A stretch of DNA of 64,000 nt, from positions 62,001 to 126,000 of the forward strand of contig NZ_CP046884.1 in NCBI RefSeq assembly GCF_014522205.1, read 5' to 3'. This DNA comes from Corynebacterium poyangense. GTDB taxonomy: Bacteria; Actinomycetota; Actinomycetes; Mycobacteriales; Mycobacteriaceae. Each line of letters starts with the position of its first letter. The first letter of the stretch is position 1. The notes beneath the pieces were generated by a model. It ran no database searches, was not told the origin of the DNA, and saw nothing but the letters and a program-made list of their open reading frames with translations. Both the position numbers and the translations under genes were made by a program. Below, one piece after another: positions 37,345 to 47,070 of this stretch.

Positions 37345-38535
37345 TCAGGGGTTTTGTCGAGCCGCAGCCATCCGGACTGCTTCGCTAACTGCTGGGGCTA
37401 CCCGTCCATCCAACGGCGAGGGAATCAGATATTCTGCATCGAGACGTTCAGCGGCTATTTCGGCGATAGCTCGGGAGGCGGCTAACTTCATTTCTGGCGT
37501 AATAGCAGTGGCATGGGCAGCTAAAGCTCCGTGGAAAATCCCCGGGAATGCCAGCACGTTGTTGATTTGATTAGGCAGATCGCTGCGTCCTGTCGCCACC
37601 ACAGCGCCATACCGGTACGCTAATTCCGGCGCAATTTCCGGATCCGGGTTCGCAAGAGAGAACAGGATAGGTTCGGCAGCCATACCTGCGAGTTCTTGCT
37701 CTGAGACGTGTCCGCGGGACAGGCCAATAAAAGCGTCGGCTCCGCGCAGTGCTTCGGCTACGCCACCACTGATTCCTCGCGGGTTAGTAATCTTTAACAG
37801 GTCCTGTTTCACCGGGTTTAAATTATCCCGACCGGAGTGAATAATTCCCCGAGAGTCCAAAACAGTGATGTCGCTAATTCCTGCTTCGTGAAGCATTTTT
37901 GCACATGCTACGCCGGCCGCCCCGGCCCCAGAAATAACCACTTTCAGGCGAGTGAGGTCTCGGTTTAATAATCGGCATGCGTTATGGAGCGCCGCGGTGA
38001 TAACAATGGCTGTGCCGTGTTGGTCATCGTGCATCACAGGGATGTCTAGTTCTTCAATTAATCGACGCTCCACCTCGAAACAGGTAGGGGCGGCAATATC
38101 TTCTAAATTGATAGCACCAAATGAGGGGGCCATGGCCTTGATGGTGTCTACGAGCGAATCGGCGTCGTGGACATCGAGCACCACAGGGACGGCGTTTAAG
38201 TCTGCGAATGCGCTAAATAACTGGGCTTTTCCTTCCATTACTGGTAGGGCTGCCAGGGGTCCGATATTGCCTAAACCGAGAACTGCGGATCCGTCGGAAA
38301 TAATAGCTACGGTGCGACCTCGGCCAGTTAGTCGCAATGACGCGGCGGGGGTGTGCTGTACTTCTTGGCATACCCGTGCCACCCCGGGGGTGTAAGCCAA
38401 GGACAGGTCACGGACGGAGCGCAGCGGGCGTGAAGAAGCGATGGTGAGCTTTCCGCCCTCATGCGCATCAAAAATCTCTTGGTCGCTTAAGTGGGCCGGC
38501 TGATGTTCTAGTTTGCGCTCGTTGGAAAGACTCAT
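37345..38535 (-). CDS. malE: Malic enzyme (oxaloacetate-decarboxylating)
   Basis: Converts malate to pyruvate and CO2 with NAD(P)+. The 396-residue protein is of the short bacterial type: SLAYTPGVARVCQEV near the start, AAPTCFEVERRLIEELDIPVMHDDQHGTA with the metal-binding residues, and the cofactor fold VVISGAGAAGVACAKML. The length agrees with the corynebacterial malic enzyme, which uses NADP. It stands alone, between an exonuclease gene and a small membrane protein gene. Confidence 0.9.
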   Translation of the reverse strand: MSLSNERKLEHQPAHLSDQEIFDAHEGGKLTIASSRPLRSVRDLSLAYTPGVARVCQEVQHTPAASLRLTGRGRTVAIISDGSAVLGLGNIGPLAALPVMEGKAQLFSAFADLNAVPVVLDVHDADSLVDTIKAMAPSFGAINLEDIAAPTCFEVERRLIEELDIPVMHDDQHGTAIVITAALHNACRLLNRDLTRLKVVISGAGAAGVACAKMLHEAGISDITVLDSRGIIHSGRDNLNPVKQDLLKITNPRGISGGVAEALRGADAFIGLSRGHVSEQELAGMAAEPILFSLANPDPEIAPELAYRYGAVVATGRSDLPNQINNVLAFPGIFHGALAAHATAITPEMKLAASRAIAEIAAERLDAEYLIPSPLDGRVAPAVSEAVRMAAARQNP

Positions 38536-38559
38536 AGTTATTAAGTGTATAAGGTTGCG

Positions 38560-38715
38560 CTAATCCTGGCGCCAGGGTTTGAAAAGAAGAACTAAGCCAG
38601 ACACTAAGACGATGAAGGCCTCTAAATGAAGGTCATAGAAGAAGAAAAAGGCGGCGAGGAAAAAGGATACCCATAGCAGAAGGTGATAAATATAACTTTT
38701 AAGACTGTTCATCAT
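38560..38715 (-). CDS. Small double-spanning membrane protein
   Basis: A 51-codon frame beginning MMNSLKSYIYHLLLWVSFF with two hydrophobic segments (HLLLWVSFFLAAFFFFY and AFIVLVSGLVLLF) split by a short acidic turn, ending KPWRQD. The second Met at 38712 is an equally good start; no strong ribosome site is visible. The composition (Phe-rich helix, then basic end) is that of a true membrane miniprotein, not random sequence. It lies between malE and the GntR/UTRA regulator. Function unknown. Confidence 0.5.
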   Translation of the reverse strand: MMNSLKSYIYHLLLWVSFFLAAFFFFYDLHLEAFIVLVSGLVLLFKPWRQD

Positions 38716-38806
38716 CGCAGGAAAACACAATCGGGTTGGGCCTAAAAAACACTCAGCGGGAGAGCTTCGCCTCGCTATATGGTACTTGATGCGCGGCTAG
38801 GGTTTT

Positions 38807-39556
38807 CTATGCCCGACCAGGGGTAAAGAAGCTCGGGGAGGGGCGTTCCTTGACGTTGTTGATGGAAAAGCTCGCTAATTCGGGTAGGTAGTGTTGCTCA
38901 GAGCACCATACTGGCTGGCCGTCAGCAGTATAAACACACTGGTTAACCACAAATAATGGGGAATTGGGGGCGACACCTAGCGCCTGGGCCTCATCCGCGT
39001 CCGCCGCCGTGGCCGTCACGGTGCTATGTGCGTGTGAAATTTCCACTCCACGCTCAACAAGGTGTTGGTACATAGAGCCGCTAGAGCTCTGATAATCCGA
39101 TAGATGGCTGGCTATTTCCTCAGGAAAGTAGATCCGTTCCACCATCGTTGGGGTATTATCCATCAACCGCACCCGAACTAGTGCCAGAACTGAGGCACTG
39201 CTGGAGCATTGCAATTGGACCGCGAGCCGAGGACCAGCGTCAATCATCTCCCGAGAGTGGATGCGTTCGCCAGGTGTTTTTCCGGCCTCCTGGCAACGTT
39301 GACTAAAAGAGACGACGCTGTCAAAATCCTGGGTCAGGGCCGGAAGAAGGACCTGGGAGCGACGCCCCTGATGAGAGCTAATCAGCCCTTCGGCACGGAG
39401 TTTTTCTAGCGCGTGCCGAACGGTGCCTCGCGAACTCATAAACTGTTGAGATAAGCGGGCCTCCGAGGGCAGTTTATCTCCAGGTTGGAGTTCTCCACTT
39501 TGTATTGCTTCCCGGAGATGAGAGGCAATAATCAGGTATTGCTGCTGATCTGACAC
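38807..39556 (-). CDS. GntR/UTRA-family (HutC/PhnF-like) regulator
   Basis: A 249-residue regulator: winged helix (KLPSEARLSQQFMSSRGTVRHALEKLRAEGLI) and a UTRA ligand domain (RVRLMDNTPTMVERIYFPEEIA, with QCVYTADGQPVWCSEQHYL). PhnF relatives control phosphonate genes, and this gene is divergent from two remnants of an aminophosphonate pathway, so it was very likely their repressor. The 69 bp gap contains CTATATAG (39585-39592) next to a PhnF-like TATAGAC stretch, a possible operator. The protein itself appears intact although its targets are dead. Confidence 0.8.
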   Translation of the reverse strand: MSDQQQYLIIASHLREAIQSGELQPGDKLPSEARLSQQFMSSRGTVRHALEKLRAEGLISSHQGRRSQVLLPALTQDFDSVVSFSQRCQEAGKTPGERIHSREMIDAGPRLAVQLQCSSSASVLALVRVRLMDNTPTMVERIYFPEEIASHLSDYQSSSGSMYQHLVERGVEISHAHSTVTATAADADEAQALGVAPNSPLFVVNQCVYTADGQPVWCSEQHYLPELASFSINNVKERPSPSFFTPGRA

Positions 39557-39625
39557 AATTTTACCCTAACATATTGAGAGATACCTATATAGACAAGTTT
39601 AGGGAAACTCAGTAATACTGGATTC

Positions 39626-40741
39626 ATGACTGATGACCTCGTGGTAGGTGGTAGCGGCATCCTTGGTTTGGCGGTAGCCTATCTCGCTTCTCGTCAGAGC
39701 CAACGAGTTCGGGACATTGATGCTGCTGACCGTCCAGTAGGATCCTCTATTCAAAACTTTGGACACGCCTGCTTTACCGGCCAAAGCGATAAATTAGAGA
39801 ACTTGATCACTGTATCCCGTGAGAGGTGGTTAGCTGCTGCGCGTGATGCCGGACTCTGGGTGAGCAAGTCGGGTACTTAGATTCCTGCGCGCACTGAATG
39901 TGAATGGCAAGTCCTTCAGGAATTTCATGCGCATCGCGGTTCGCAGCTGAGTCTGCATGATATGTCCGACGTCCAATCAGCTCTTGGGAATCCGCGGTTA
40001 GCGGAGGTTGGCGGGGCGCATTTAAAGGCAGAGCTGCGGGTTAATCCTCGTCAAGCTGCACCACACCTCGCGCAGTTCTTAGCCAGCCGGGGCGTGTGTT
40101 TCACGTGGAACACCAGAGTGTATGACGTAGCCGATGGGGTGGTTGCCACAAGTCGTGGAGACTATTGCGCTGATCGGGTAATAGTGTGTCCGGGGCTGGA
40201 GCTTCTTCAGCTCTTTCCTGATTATGCGGAAAAGTACCATGTCAGAGTGTGTTCTTTGGTGATGGCTCTGTTAGACAGGTCATAGCGCATTCCCGATGCT
40301 CTTGCTGTCCTGACCGGAACCTTTGCTGCGATATGACGGCTTTGCGGCCATGCCTTCGGTCTCTGCATTGCGACGAGAGATCAACGAAAACCAGCCTGAA
40401 CTTAGTCAGTGCCGTGCAAATCTCATGCTCACCACCATCCTCTTGGGGATATTAGTGGGTGGTGACCCCATGCCTATGACATGTCTTCGGAGCTATTCCT
40501 TGAAGAGGATATTTCCGATATCTTGATCCGGGAACCAAGTGCCCTCGTCGGTGTCGAACCGCACGAAAGAAAGATTAAACAGCGGTGGTTAGGCCGCTAT
40601 GCAGATAGTTCGCAGACAAATCTGATTGTGGAATACCCGGATCTGCGAACTGCGCTAGCTGTAGTTGCCTCTGGAATTGGGATGACCCTGTCCTTTGGGC
40701 TGGCAGACTTAGTAGTTCGTGTCGAAAGAAGGCCTGAATAA
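39626..40741 (+). pseudogene. FAD-dependent oxidoreductase of aminophosphonate metabolism (TIGR03364 type), decayed
   Basis: The start reads as a DAO-type flavoprotein: VVGGSGILGLAVAYLASRQ, then the family-specific SIQNFGHACFTGQ. An in-frame TAG at 39878 interrupts it, after which the same frame continues as protein (TECEWQVLQEFHAHRG, GVCFTWNTRVYDVADGVV) to a stop at 40283. Further pieces lie in other frames: YDGFAAMPSVSALRREINEN near 40330, and the C-terminal HERKIKQRWLGRYADSS to 40741. So one nonsense codon and at least two frameshifts are present. The family is linked to phosphonatase-like enzymes and thought to deaminate an aminophosphonate. Confidence 0.8.
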
Positions 40742-40765
40742 CACCGAAAAGAGGCGAGCACCATT

Positions 40766-41441
40766 GTGTCTACCACAATAGAACTAGTAATTTTTGACCT
40801 GGCCGGAACAACGACCGATGACAGAGAAGAGGTATATCGGGTCTTAAGAGAAGCCGCGGAACGGGAAGACGCGGTTCTCTCTCCTGAGCAATCTAGGTGA
40901 ATATGGGGTTGGAAAACGCCATGCCTTAGGTGTGAACTCATACAAGTAGGAACCGAGCTGAGTGGAGAAGAGTGGGAGAAGGCTAGAGACCGAGCTTGGC
41001 GATGGTTTCGAGCCGAGTTAGCTAGGACCTATCGGGATCATCCGCCTGCTGCCTTAGCAGGGATTCCAGAGATGCTGCACGAGCTTGCCGATAGCGGCAT
41101 AAAGATCGGCTTCACCACCGGTTTTTCTCGGGACATCGTCGATATTATTTTCAACAGTTTAGAGTGGCATCCAGATATATCAGTAGCTGGTGATGAAGTC
41201 TCAAAGGTCACCCGGCACCAGACTTGATTCAGGCCACGATGTCTCAGGTTGGCATCACAGACCGCGGCGCGTCGTGAACTTCGGTGATACTGCAGCTGAT
41301 ATCCGCTCCGCGCAGGCAGCCGGTGTCTATACGGTAGGAGTACTCACCGGTGATCTCGGCACGACTGAGCTTCAGCAGCTCAAGGCCGATGCAATAGTCG
41401 GCTCCGCCGCAGATGGGGGTGAACTAATAGCTAAGATATAA
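40766..41441 (+). pseudogene. Phosphonatase-like HAD hydrolase (TIGR03351 type), decayed
   Basis: From a GTG at 40766 the frame gives IELVIFDLAGTTTDDREEVY, with the HAD nucleophile motif DLAGTT of phosphonoacetaldehyde-hydrolase relatives. A stop at 40898 interrupts it; the same frame then reads ELSGEEWEKARDRAW and KIGFTTGFSRDIVDIIF. Two frameshifts near 41195-41275 are needed to reach HPAPDLIQATMSQVGITD and finally RRVVNFGDTAADIRSAQAAG to 41441. It would have cleaved the carbon-phosphorus bond of the aldehyde produced by the preceding oxidoreductase. Both enzymes are lost, so this phosphonate route is inactive. Confidence 0.8.
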
Positions 41442-41444
41442 CTT

Positions 41445-41996
41445 ATGAAACTCTCCCACGCGTGTCTTATCGTCCTTGTCCCAGCAGCTTTATTGATGGG
41501 TGGGTGCGGATCAAGTGAGAACCAGACAGTCACAGTAACCTCTACGGTGACTAATTCTGATACCTCGACATCTCATCCAGCATCTAGTTCACAATGTCAG
41601 GGAAAAGATCTTCGGGATAGTGCTTTTGGTCGCTGGATGAAGCTCGGGGAAATCCCGGTGAACGGGGGAGGAGCAGCTTCGTTTGAGGTCGTGGAGAACT
41701 GCTATGATCCGGCTCAGCCGCTTAGCTACGCCATCGTGCAGTTGGCAGGTGAACAATCTGGCCAGGCGGTGATTTTGCTACAGCACGGAGATTTCGTGAA
41801 TGATCCGGCGCCGGTCGTCGTCGAAAAAATAAATGGTGTGACACGTTCCGATGATTCCCATATCACTGTGGACTTTGATGGCCAGGAGGTTAATTATTCC
41901 GTGGAGCAAGGGAAAGTCCAGGCTTCCGGTCAGCCCAAGGCGAAGGCCACCCTTGATCTGACCGGAAAGGACTACCGCGGACCGCATCACTCCTAA
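41445..41996 (+). CDS. Secreted lipoprotein (LppP/LprE family)
   Basis: 183 residues with a lipoprotein signal: MKLSHACLIVLVPAALLMGGC, where the lipobox LMGGC makes Cys21 the lipidated residue. A Ser/Thr-rich linker follows, then a domain with a Cys pair (QCQGKDLRDSAFGRW and VENCYDPAQPLSYAIVQLAG) resembling mycobacterial LppP/LprE proteins. Function unknown; it is attached to the outer face of the cytoplasmic membrane. It starts 3 bp after the phosphonatase remnant and is intact. Confidence 0.75.
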   Translation: MKLSHACLIVLVPAALLMGGCGSSENQTVTVTSTVTNSDTSTSHPASSSQCQGKDLRDSAFGRWMKLGEIPVNGGGAASFEVVENCYDPAQPLSYAIVQLAGEQSGQAVILLQHGDFVNDPAPVVVEKINGVTRSDDSHITVDFDGQEVNYSVEQGKVQASGQPKAKATLDLTGKDYRGPHHS

Positions 41997-42005
41997 ACGG
42001 CAGAT

Positions 42006-43037
42006 CTACAGCGAACTACCTGGAACAAAGGGGCCGACGGTGGAGGTACAAGGAACCGGCACATTGCCGCCTAAAGCATTGCTGACATACGCCAGCGACC
42101 GCGGGTCATAAGGCATTCCTAGGTGAGCGGCAAGATCCCCTGGGCATCCTTCTTGAAGCACAATGTTGCGATAGTCACCGGAATTGTATTGGGAGTTACC
42201 CAACGGGGTGGCGGCCTCATCCATCAGGCTAGAGATGGCAACATAATGCACCCCTTTTGCCTCGATCCCGCCATCTTTCAAACGCATCATGAAGTCAGAG
42301 CCTTCAAGAAGATCATTCCCGATGGGGCCAAGGATTCCATCGACAGCTGTAGTAATGGGAACCCCTGCTTCTACCAGTTCTTTGTGGAGATTAGACAGAC
42401 CAAAGAGTGACGTCCCGCGGAGGACTCCGGCAATAGAGACAACAGTTCCCACAGCCTCACTGCCGTGTTCTTTAGCGTAGGCAGTTGCCAAAGTACCGCC
42501 TTGGGACCATCCCACTAGGTCCACTTTCTGGGCGCCAGTATGTTGCCGAATCAGATCAATTTGTTGGCTGACTTCAGCCAAGTTGTGGTCAAGGGAATCC
42601 ATGCCGCTAAAACCAGGCAGAAGGCCAATAGCTGAGCTACCTTGTCCATCGAGGTGGTTATAAGCACCGTAGTTCAGGGCATAGACGCAGCGACCTTGGG
42701 CTTTGAGTATGGGTGCAATAGCCGACCACGATTCATAGGCATTAGAGGCCATACCGTGGAGCAGGACAACGGGGTTTTGTCCGGGTGCCGGGGTACACTC
42801 CTCGTTTGCGCCTGAGGGGCTGGGATTTATGGTCCCGGTACCGGCCAGTTTTGCTGCGGTGAGGTTGTCTTTTGCGGGGAGTTGGACTCCCATTCCGGTC
42901 CAGGGGGTGACTTCGCCAGCGACGGCTTGACCAGCGGAACAACTGATTCCTAGCCCCAGGCTAAGAGCAGAAATTCCAGCTAGAATAAAGCGGCGAAGAG
43001 CACGGGAAGTCCGCCGCCCTAATGTGAGTGAGCTCAT
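42006..43037 (-). CDS. Secreted alpha/beta-hydrolase lipase, copy 1
   Basis: 343 residues: an N-terminal signal peptide (basic RRFILAG, hydrophobic ISALSLGLGIS, likely cut after QAVA), then a lipase domain with the oxyanion loop PVVLLHGMASN and the nucleophile elbow LVGWSQGGTL. Catalytic Asp and His probably lie in the C-terminal part (CPGDLAAHLGMPYD). A disulfide between the first mature Cys (EECTPAPG) and a later Cys is plausible. Exported triacylglycerol lipase or esterase, a class known from pathogenic corynebacteria. A paralogue is encoded at 47071-48108. Confidence 0.82.
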   Translation of the reverse strand: MSSLTLGRRTSRALRRFILAGISALSLGLGISCSAGQAVAGEVTPWTGMGVQLPAKDNLTAAKLAGTGTINPSPSGANEECTPAPGQNPVVLLHGMASNAYESWSAIAPILKAQGRCVYALNYGAYNHLDGQGSSAIGLLPGFSGMDSLDHNLAEVSQQIDLIRQHTGAQKVDLVGWSQGGTLATAYAKEHGSEAVGTVVSIAGVLRGTSLFGLSNLHKELVEAGVPITTAVDGILGPIGNDLLEGSDFMMRLKDGGIEAKGVHYVAISSLMDEAATPLGNSQYNSGDYRNIVLQEGCPGDLAAHLGMPYDPRSLAYVSNALGGNVPVPCTSTVGPFVPGSSL

Positions 43038-43330
43038 GATAAGCCCTTTCAGTGATGTACTACGAATTTTGGGGTTCGCCTGAATCTTAATGGCACGTAA
43101 CCAAAGGAAGATGTGGGTGAACCCGCATTATCCAGGGACTTTGTTAAAGAAAAGGAGTCATTTAGCCCTTCATGGGGGTAAAGTGTGGCGAAATACTTGT
43201 AATTTCTATAGACCGACAGTCCCCTTTGACTACCAGGCACACCCCCAGGGTGACTGCATAGTCCCAGAAACTCTATTGGGGCTTTCTCGGAAATGAGGAC
43301 TGCTAGTGATGAGGTCAGCACCTATCCGGG

Positions 43331-43381
43331 GTTGCATGCAACATGCTATTCTTTGACGTGATTTAGGACACTAGGTAAACC
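43331..43381 (+). promoter_or_regulatory. Palindrome and promoter upstream of the MHS transporter
   Basis: GTTGCATGCAAC (43331-43342) is the same 12 bp palindrome found upstream of nanR. It lies 10 bp ahead of a promoter-like pair, TTGACG (43353-43358) and TAAACC (43376-43381), spaced by 17 bp. The remainder of the 377 bp gap 43038-43414 holds no gene I can support; a 90-codon minus-strand frame at 43049-43321 has no family features. Confidence 0.5.
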
Positions 43382-43414
43382 TCTTCCTGCTCAAAAATTA
43401 CCCAAGGAGCAATA

Positions 43415-44704
43415 ATGAGTCATCTCCGAGCAGAATCACCAAGTGAAGAGCGTCGTCGCTTACGCAGAGTGATGAGTGCGACGGTTATCGGAACAACAGT
43501 CGAGTGGTATGACTTTTACCTTTATGCCACGATGTCCTCGATTGTTTTCGCGAAGGTCTTTTTCCACTCTGGCAATACCGAATCAGACACACTCAAGGCT
43601 TTCGCCACCTTCTCAGTGGGGTTCATCGCTCGTCCCGTAGGCGGAATTCTCTTTGGTCATCTGGGAGATCTGATCGGTCGCAAACGCGTACTTGTCACCA
43701 CCTTCATTTTGATGGGAATATCCACCGCAGCAATCGGATTATTACCCACAGCTGATACTGCGGGAATGCTTGCACCGGTGCTCCTAGTCCTATTAAGAAT
43801 TCTTCAAGGAATGGGAGCTGGGGCTGAATATGCTTCTGCAGCCGTCAACGCCTACGAACATGCTCGCGAAGAGCGACGAGGTCGTCAAGGAGCCTGGCCA
43901 GCTCTAGGACTGAACCTCGGCCTGGTGCTGTCATCTGCGACGATCTTTCTCCTGACTCTCCATGGTGATGACTTTCTTCTCAATGGTGGATGGCGAATTC
44001 CATTTATCTTCTCTCTGGTACTTGTCGCCATAGGGATGTGGGTGCGCAGCACCCTGCCAGAGTCCCCGGAATATCAGCAAGATGTCGATGTCTCCGAACC
44101 CAAGCTGAGCCTACTAGAAGTCCTCCGAACACACTGGAGCGGACTCGGGGTGGTTTTCATTGTGGCTGTTGGATATAACGCTCTCAGCTATATCTTTAAG
44201 ACCTTCTCAGTTGCCTACCTGACTGAGTATCAACACATCTCGGCCAACACTACATCCGGAGCCATCATGGTTGCTGGCTTAATTGCAATCATCACGGTGC
44301 CACTATGCGGAGAACTCTGCGACCGGTTTGGCTCCCGCACAGTCATCGGTCTAGGGGGAGGGCTATCTATTTTCTTTTCAGCAGTATTTTTATGGCTTCT
44401 GGGCATGGGTCAACCCTGGGCCGCTTACCTAGCTATCGGCGCTGGCACAGGAATCCTTGCACCTATGATGTTTGCAGCTCAAGGATCATTTTTATCCCAC
44501 CAATTTCCCACCTCAGCCCGCTCAACAGGCGTAGGTACCGCCCGAGAAATCGGAACAGCGGTAGCTGGAGGATTAGCACCTCTAGGGGCACTAAGCTTAG
44601 TAGCTAAATCAGCAACGCATTCCACCTTTGGCGTGGGCATAGTACTGGCGATATCTGGTGTGGCCGTGGCACTAGGCGCGGCGTTGGATCGAGGTAAGAA
44701 CTAG
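43415..44704 (+). CDS. MHS-family (MFS) metabolite:proton symporter
   Basis: 429 residues, 12 membrane helices, MHS hallmarks VIGTTVEWYDFYLYATMSS, RPVGGILFGHLGDLIGRKR and RILQGMGAGAEYASAAV. It is related to the carrier at 28239 but not a close copy. The ribosome site is AAGGAG before ATG 43415. Substrates of this family include dicarboxylates, betaines and aromatic acids; none can be chosen here. The upstream palindrome shared with the 15.4 kb locus hints at co-regulation with the GntR/lhgO region. Confidence 0.82.
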   Translation: MSHLRAESPSEERRRLRRVMSATVIGTTVEWYDFYLYATMSSIVFAKVFFHSGNTESDTLKAFATFSVGFIARPVGGILFGHLGDLIGRKRVLVTTFILMGISTAAIGLLPTADTAGMLAPVLLVLLRILQGMGAGAEYASAAVNAYEHAREERRGRQGAWPALGLNLGLVLSSATIFLLTLHGDDFLLNGGWRIPFIFSLVLVAIGMWVRSTLPESPEYQQDVDVSEPKLSLLEVLRTHWSGLGVVFIVAVGYNALSYIFKTFSVAYLTEYQHISANTTSGAIMVAGLIAIITVPLCGELCDRFGSRTVIGLGGGLSIFFSAVFLWLLGMGQPWAAYLAIGAGTGILAPMMFAAQGSFLSHQFPTSARSTGVGTAREIGTAVAGGLAPLGALSLVAKSATHSTFGVGIVLAISGVAVALGAALDRGKN

Positions 44705-44753
44705 ATTCAGCCTGGATTCCTCCTAAAAAAGCAGCAGGGTTAAAATTTTTTCC

Positions 44754-45650
44754 ATGGCCGTTCCCAAGATCATCCTGTTTTATGTTTTCACACCTCTCGC
44801 TGACCCAGACGCTATTCGACTTTGGCAACGTAGCCTCTGCGAGCAGCACAACCTCAAAGGAAGAATCATTATCTCACCAGATGGGATAAATGCCACGGTG
44901 GGTGGGGAGCTGGATGATGTCAAACGCTATGTCCGGGCCTTGAAGAGCTACGCACCTTTTAAGAACGCTGATATTAAATGGTCAGAGGGGTTAGGCGATG
45001 ACTTCCCGCGCCTAAGCGTCAAAGTCCGTCCAGAACTGGTGACTTTTGGCGCGCCCGGAGAATTGAAAGTAACACCCGACGGAGTGCTCGGCGGGGGCCA
45101 GCATCTCAAACCTCATGAGCTTCATGAATTGATGGATCAGCATGGTAAAGATGTGGTGTTCTTTGACGGGCGTAACGCTATGGAAGCCGAAATCGGACGT
45201 TTCCATAATGCCGTTGTCCCTCACACCGAGACCACGCGTGATTTCTTAGCTGAAATAGAATCTGGAAAATACGATGATCTCAAAGATAAGCCAGTGGTCA
45301 CGTATTGCACCGGAGGAATTCGGTGTGAAGTGCTGACAGTTTTGATGAAAAACCGTGGTTTCCAGGATGTGTATCAATTAGACGGAGGTATTGTCCGTTA
45401 CGCAGAAGCCTACGGGAACGAAGGGTATTGGGACGGTTCTCTCTATGTATTCGACAAGAGAATGCATGTGGAATTCGGGGACGATGTTAAACCTTTGGGT
45501 CGCTGCTGTGTCTGTGGACAGCCTACTGCTCGTTATGTAAACTGCCGTCAAGGTAGTTGCGATGAGCAAGTACTATTTTGTGAAGAATGTGAGCGAGCGG
45601 GTAAATCGCCACAGTGCGGGACATCGGATATCAGGGTGGATATGAGTTAA
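44754..45650 (+). CDS. trhO: tRNA uridine 5-hydroxylase TrhO (rhodanese-like, UPF0176)
   Basis: 298 residues, the usual size of the YceA/TrhO family that hydroxylates U34 of certain tRNAs in an oxygen-dependent, prephenate-independent way. It has an acylphosphatase-like N-terminal domain ([16 protein letters not shown]), a rhodanese domain with the active loop YCTGGIRCE, and a C-terminal zinc-finger-like cluster ([25 protein letters not shown]). It stands alone behind the MHS carrier. The intergenic tract after it has a small CCACT/AGTGG hairpin without T-run. Confidence 0.9.
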   Translation: MAVPKIILFYVFTPLADPDAIRLWQRSLCEQHNLKGRIIISPDGINATVGGELDDVKRYVRALKSYAPFKNADIKWSEGLGDDFPRLSVKVRPELVTFGAPGELKVTPDGVLGGGQHLKPHELHELMDQHGKDVVFFDGRNAMEAEIGRFHNAVVPHTETTRDFLAEIESGKYDDLKDKPVVTYCTGGIRCEVLTVLMKNRGFQDVYQLDGGIVRYAEAYGNEGYWDGSLYVFDKRMHVEFGDDVKPLGRCCVCGQPTARYVNCRQGSCDEQVLFCEECERAGKSPQCGTSDIRVDMS

Positions 45651-45819
45651 ATCAGCTCAGAGAATCCCCACGGCGTAGCGCCTATTCCCGGCAGCGGAAG
45701 CACAACTAACCACTCCTAAAGTGGTGGCAGAAAAGCTCACCTATCAACTGATGAGAGATAGATTGATGTGGATAAGGTGGAAGACTTCTAGCACGGTGCC
45801 GTCCCGCACAACATGAGTT

Positions 45820-46032
45820 TTATCGCTCCCCTCGTTCTCGGGTTGTGCTCGCAATAAAGGTAAACAACACGGTACTTAGCGCTGACATAGTTAATGGATT
45901 ACCCAAGGATTCCTGAAGAGTATGCCCGAGCCCCATCATGAGTGCTATCCAGAACAGAGCCACGCCAAACGCTAAGAGAGAATATCTGCGGAGGGTTTTT
46001 GCATTCGGGCGTGGTTTTTGAGGTTCTGGCAT
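45820..46032 (-). CDS. Small membrane protein of unknown function
   Basis: 70 residues: a basic Pro-rich N terminus (MPEPQKPRPNAKTLRRYS), a membrane helix (LLAFGVALFWIALMMGLG), a short loop and a second helix (MSALSTVLFTFIA), ending TRERGER. The pattern, with both ends charged, is that of a two-helix membrane protein with cytoplasmic termini. It is 52 bp upstream (5') of the nucleoside hydrolase gene's 3' end on the same strand. No family recognised. Confidence 0.55.
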   Translation of the reverse strand: MPEPQKPRPNAKTLRRYSLLAFGVALFWIALMMGLGHTLQESLGNPLTMSALSTVLFTFIASTTRERGER

Positions 46033-46084
46033 TGTAGCTACTCCAGGAAAATAAAAAGCTTTGTAATCTTTCTAGGGGTTGAGG

Positions 46085-47029
46085 TTAGCCTGCTCGTTGG
46101 ATTGCGTCAATAACAAGATCCCAGAATCGCTCCGTGTCGAGAGTCTGTGCAGCTTGGGTATGGCAGTTTTCTGGGGTACAGCCAGGACGTAGATCAACCA
46201 CCGTCATGCCAAGCGTCGAACTTCCTTGACATTCCACGCTAATGGGCGCCCGGACTGTGCCGACGATACTCGGATCAATTACCCGTGCTACAGCTACTGG
46301 ATCATGAACCGGCGGATGATCAAAACCTTGGTTGTCTTTGTATGCCTTTCGGAAGAAACTCAGAAGCCCAAGGACAAACTCTGATAGAGGAGTTCCAATG
46401 TTCTGGATCCGGGCACTGATTTCTTCGGTGGCTAATGCCTGATGAGTGACATCAAGTCCCACCATGGTTACTTCCCATGGGGCATCGAATACTATCTGTG
46501 CAGCTTCGGGGTCTGTTTTGATATTGAATTCCGCCACTGCTGACCAGTTGCCTTCATGGATACCGCCTCCCATGAGCACGACTTCTTTTACCCGCTCGGC
46601 AATGGCTGGTTCTTTTCGGACCGCCATCGCAATATTTGTCAGCGGCCCGGTAGGAACCAGGGTGATACTACCTGGCTCAGAACCCATAATGGTGTCAATG
46701 ATCAGATCGACGCCGTGTCGGAGGTCTAGCTCTACTTCTGGTTCGGGAAGGTCAACACCATCAAGTCCGGTCTCCCCATGCACGTCACCTGCTTCCTCGA
46801 CTTCCCGAAGAAGTGGGCGAGTACAGCCTGCCGCAATGGGCACATCCTTAATCCCAGCTTTCGCCATAATACCGAGTGCGTTCTTGGTAACTTTTCCTAA
46901 AAACGCGTTGCCTCCGATAGTGGTTATCGCAACTAGGTCGATGGTGGGGTTGCCGTGAGCAAGAATCAAGGCAACCGCATCATCATGCCCGGGATCACAA
47001 TCTAAAATGATTTTCTTTTTGTTACTCAC
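46085..47029 (-). CDS. Inosine-uridine preferring nucleoside hydrolase
   Basis: Hydrolyses ribonucleosides to base and ribose for salvage. The 314-residue protein has the calcium-binding signature ILDCDPGHDDAVALILA at its start, ITTIGGNAFL, the VPTGPLTNIAMAV segment, NIKTDPEAAQIVF and the late PPVHDPVAVARVI with the conserved His-Asp. Family length is normal. No nucleoside transporter is adjacent. Confidence 0.92.
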   Translation of the reverse strand: MSNKKKIILDCDPGHDDAVALILAHGNPTIDLVAITTIGGNAFLGKVTKNALGIMAKAGIKDVPIAAGCTRPLLREVEEAGDVHGETGLDGVDLPEPEVELDLRHGVDLIIDTIMGSEPGSITLVPTGPLTNIAMAVRKEPAIAERVKEVVLMGGGIHEGNWSAVAEFNIKTDPEAAQIVFDAPWEVTMVGLDVTHQALATEEISARIQNIGTPLSEFVLGLLSFFRKAYKDNQGFDHPPVHDPVAVARVIDPSIVGTVRAPISVECQGSSTLGMTVVDLRPGCTPENCHTQAAQTLDTERFWDLVIDAIQRAG

Positions 47030-47070
47030 CCTTGCGATCCTAGTGAAGACGGGATTACAGGACCATCCAC

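Noticed and set aside
43049..43321. 90-codon minus-strand frame in the gap upstream of the MHS gene
   Set aside because: No recognisable features and a composition unlike neighbouring proteins; more likely an untranslated control region.
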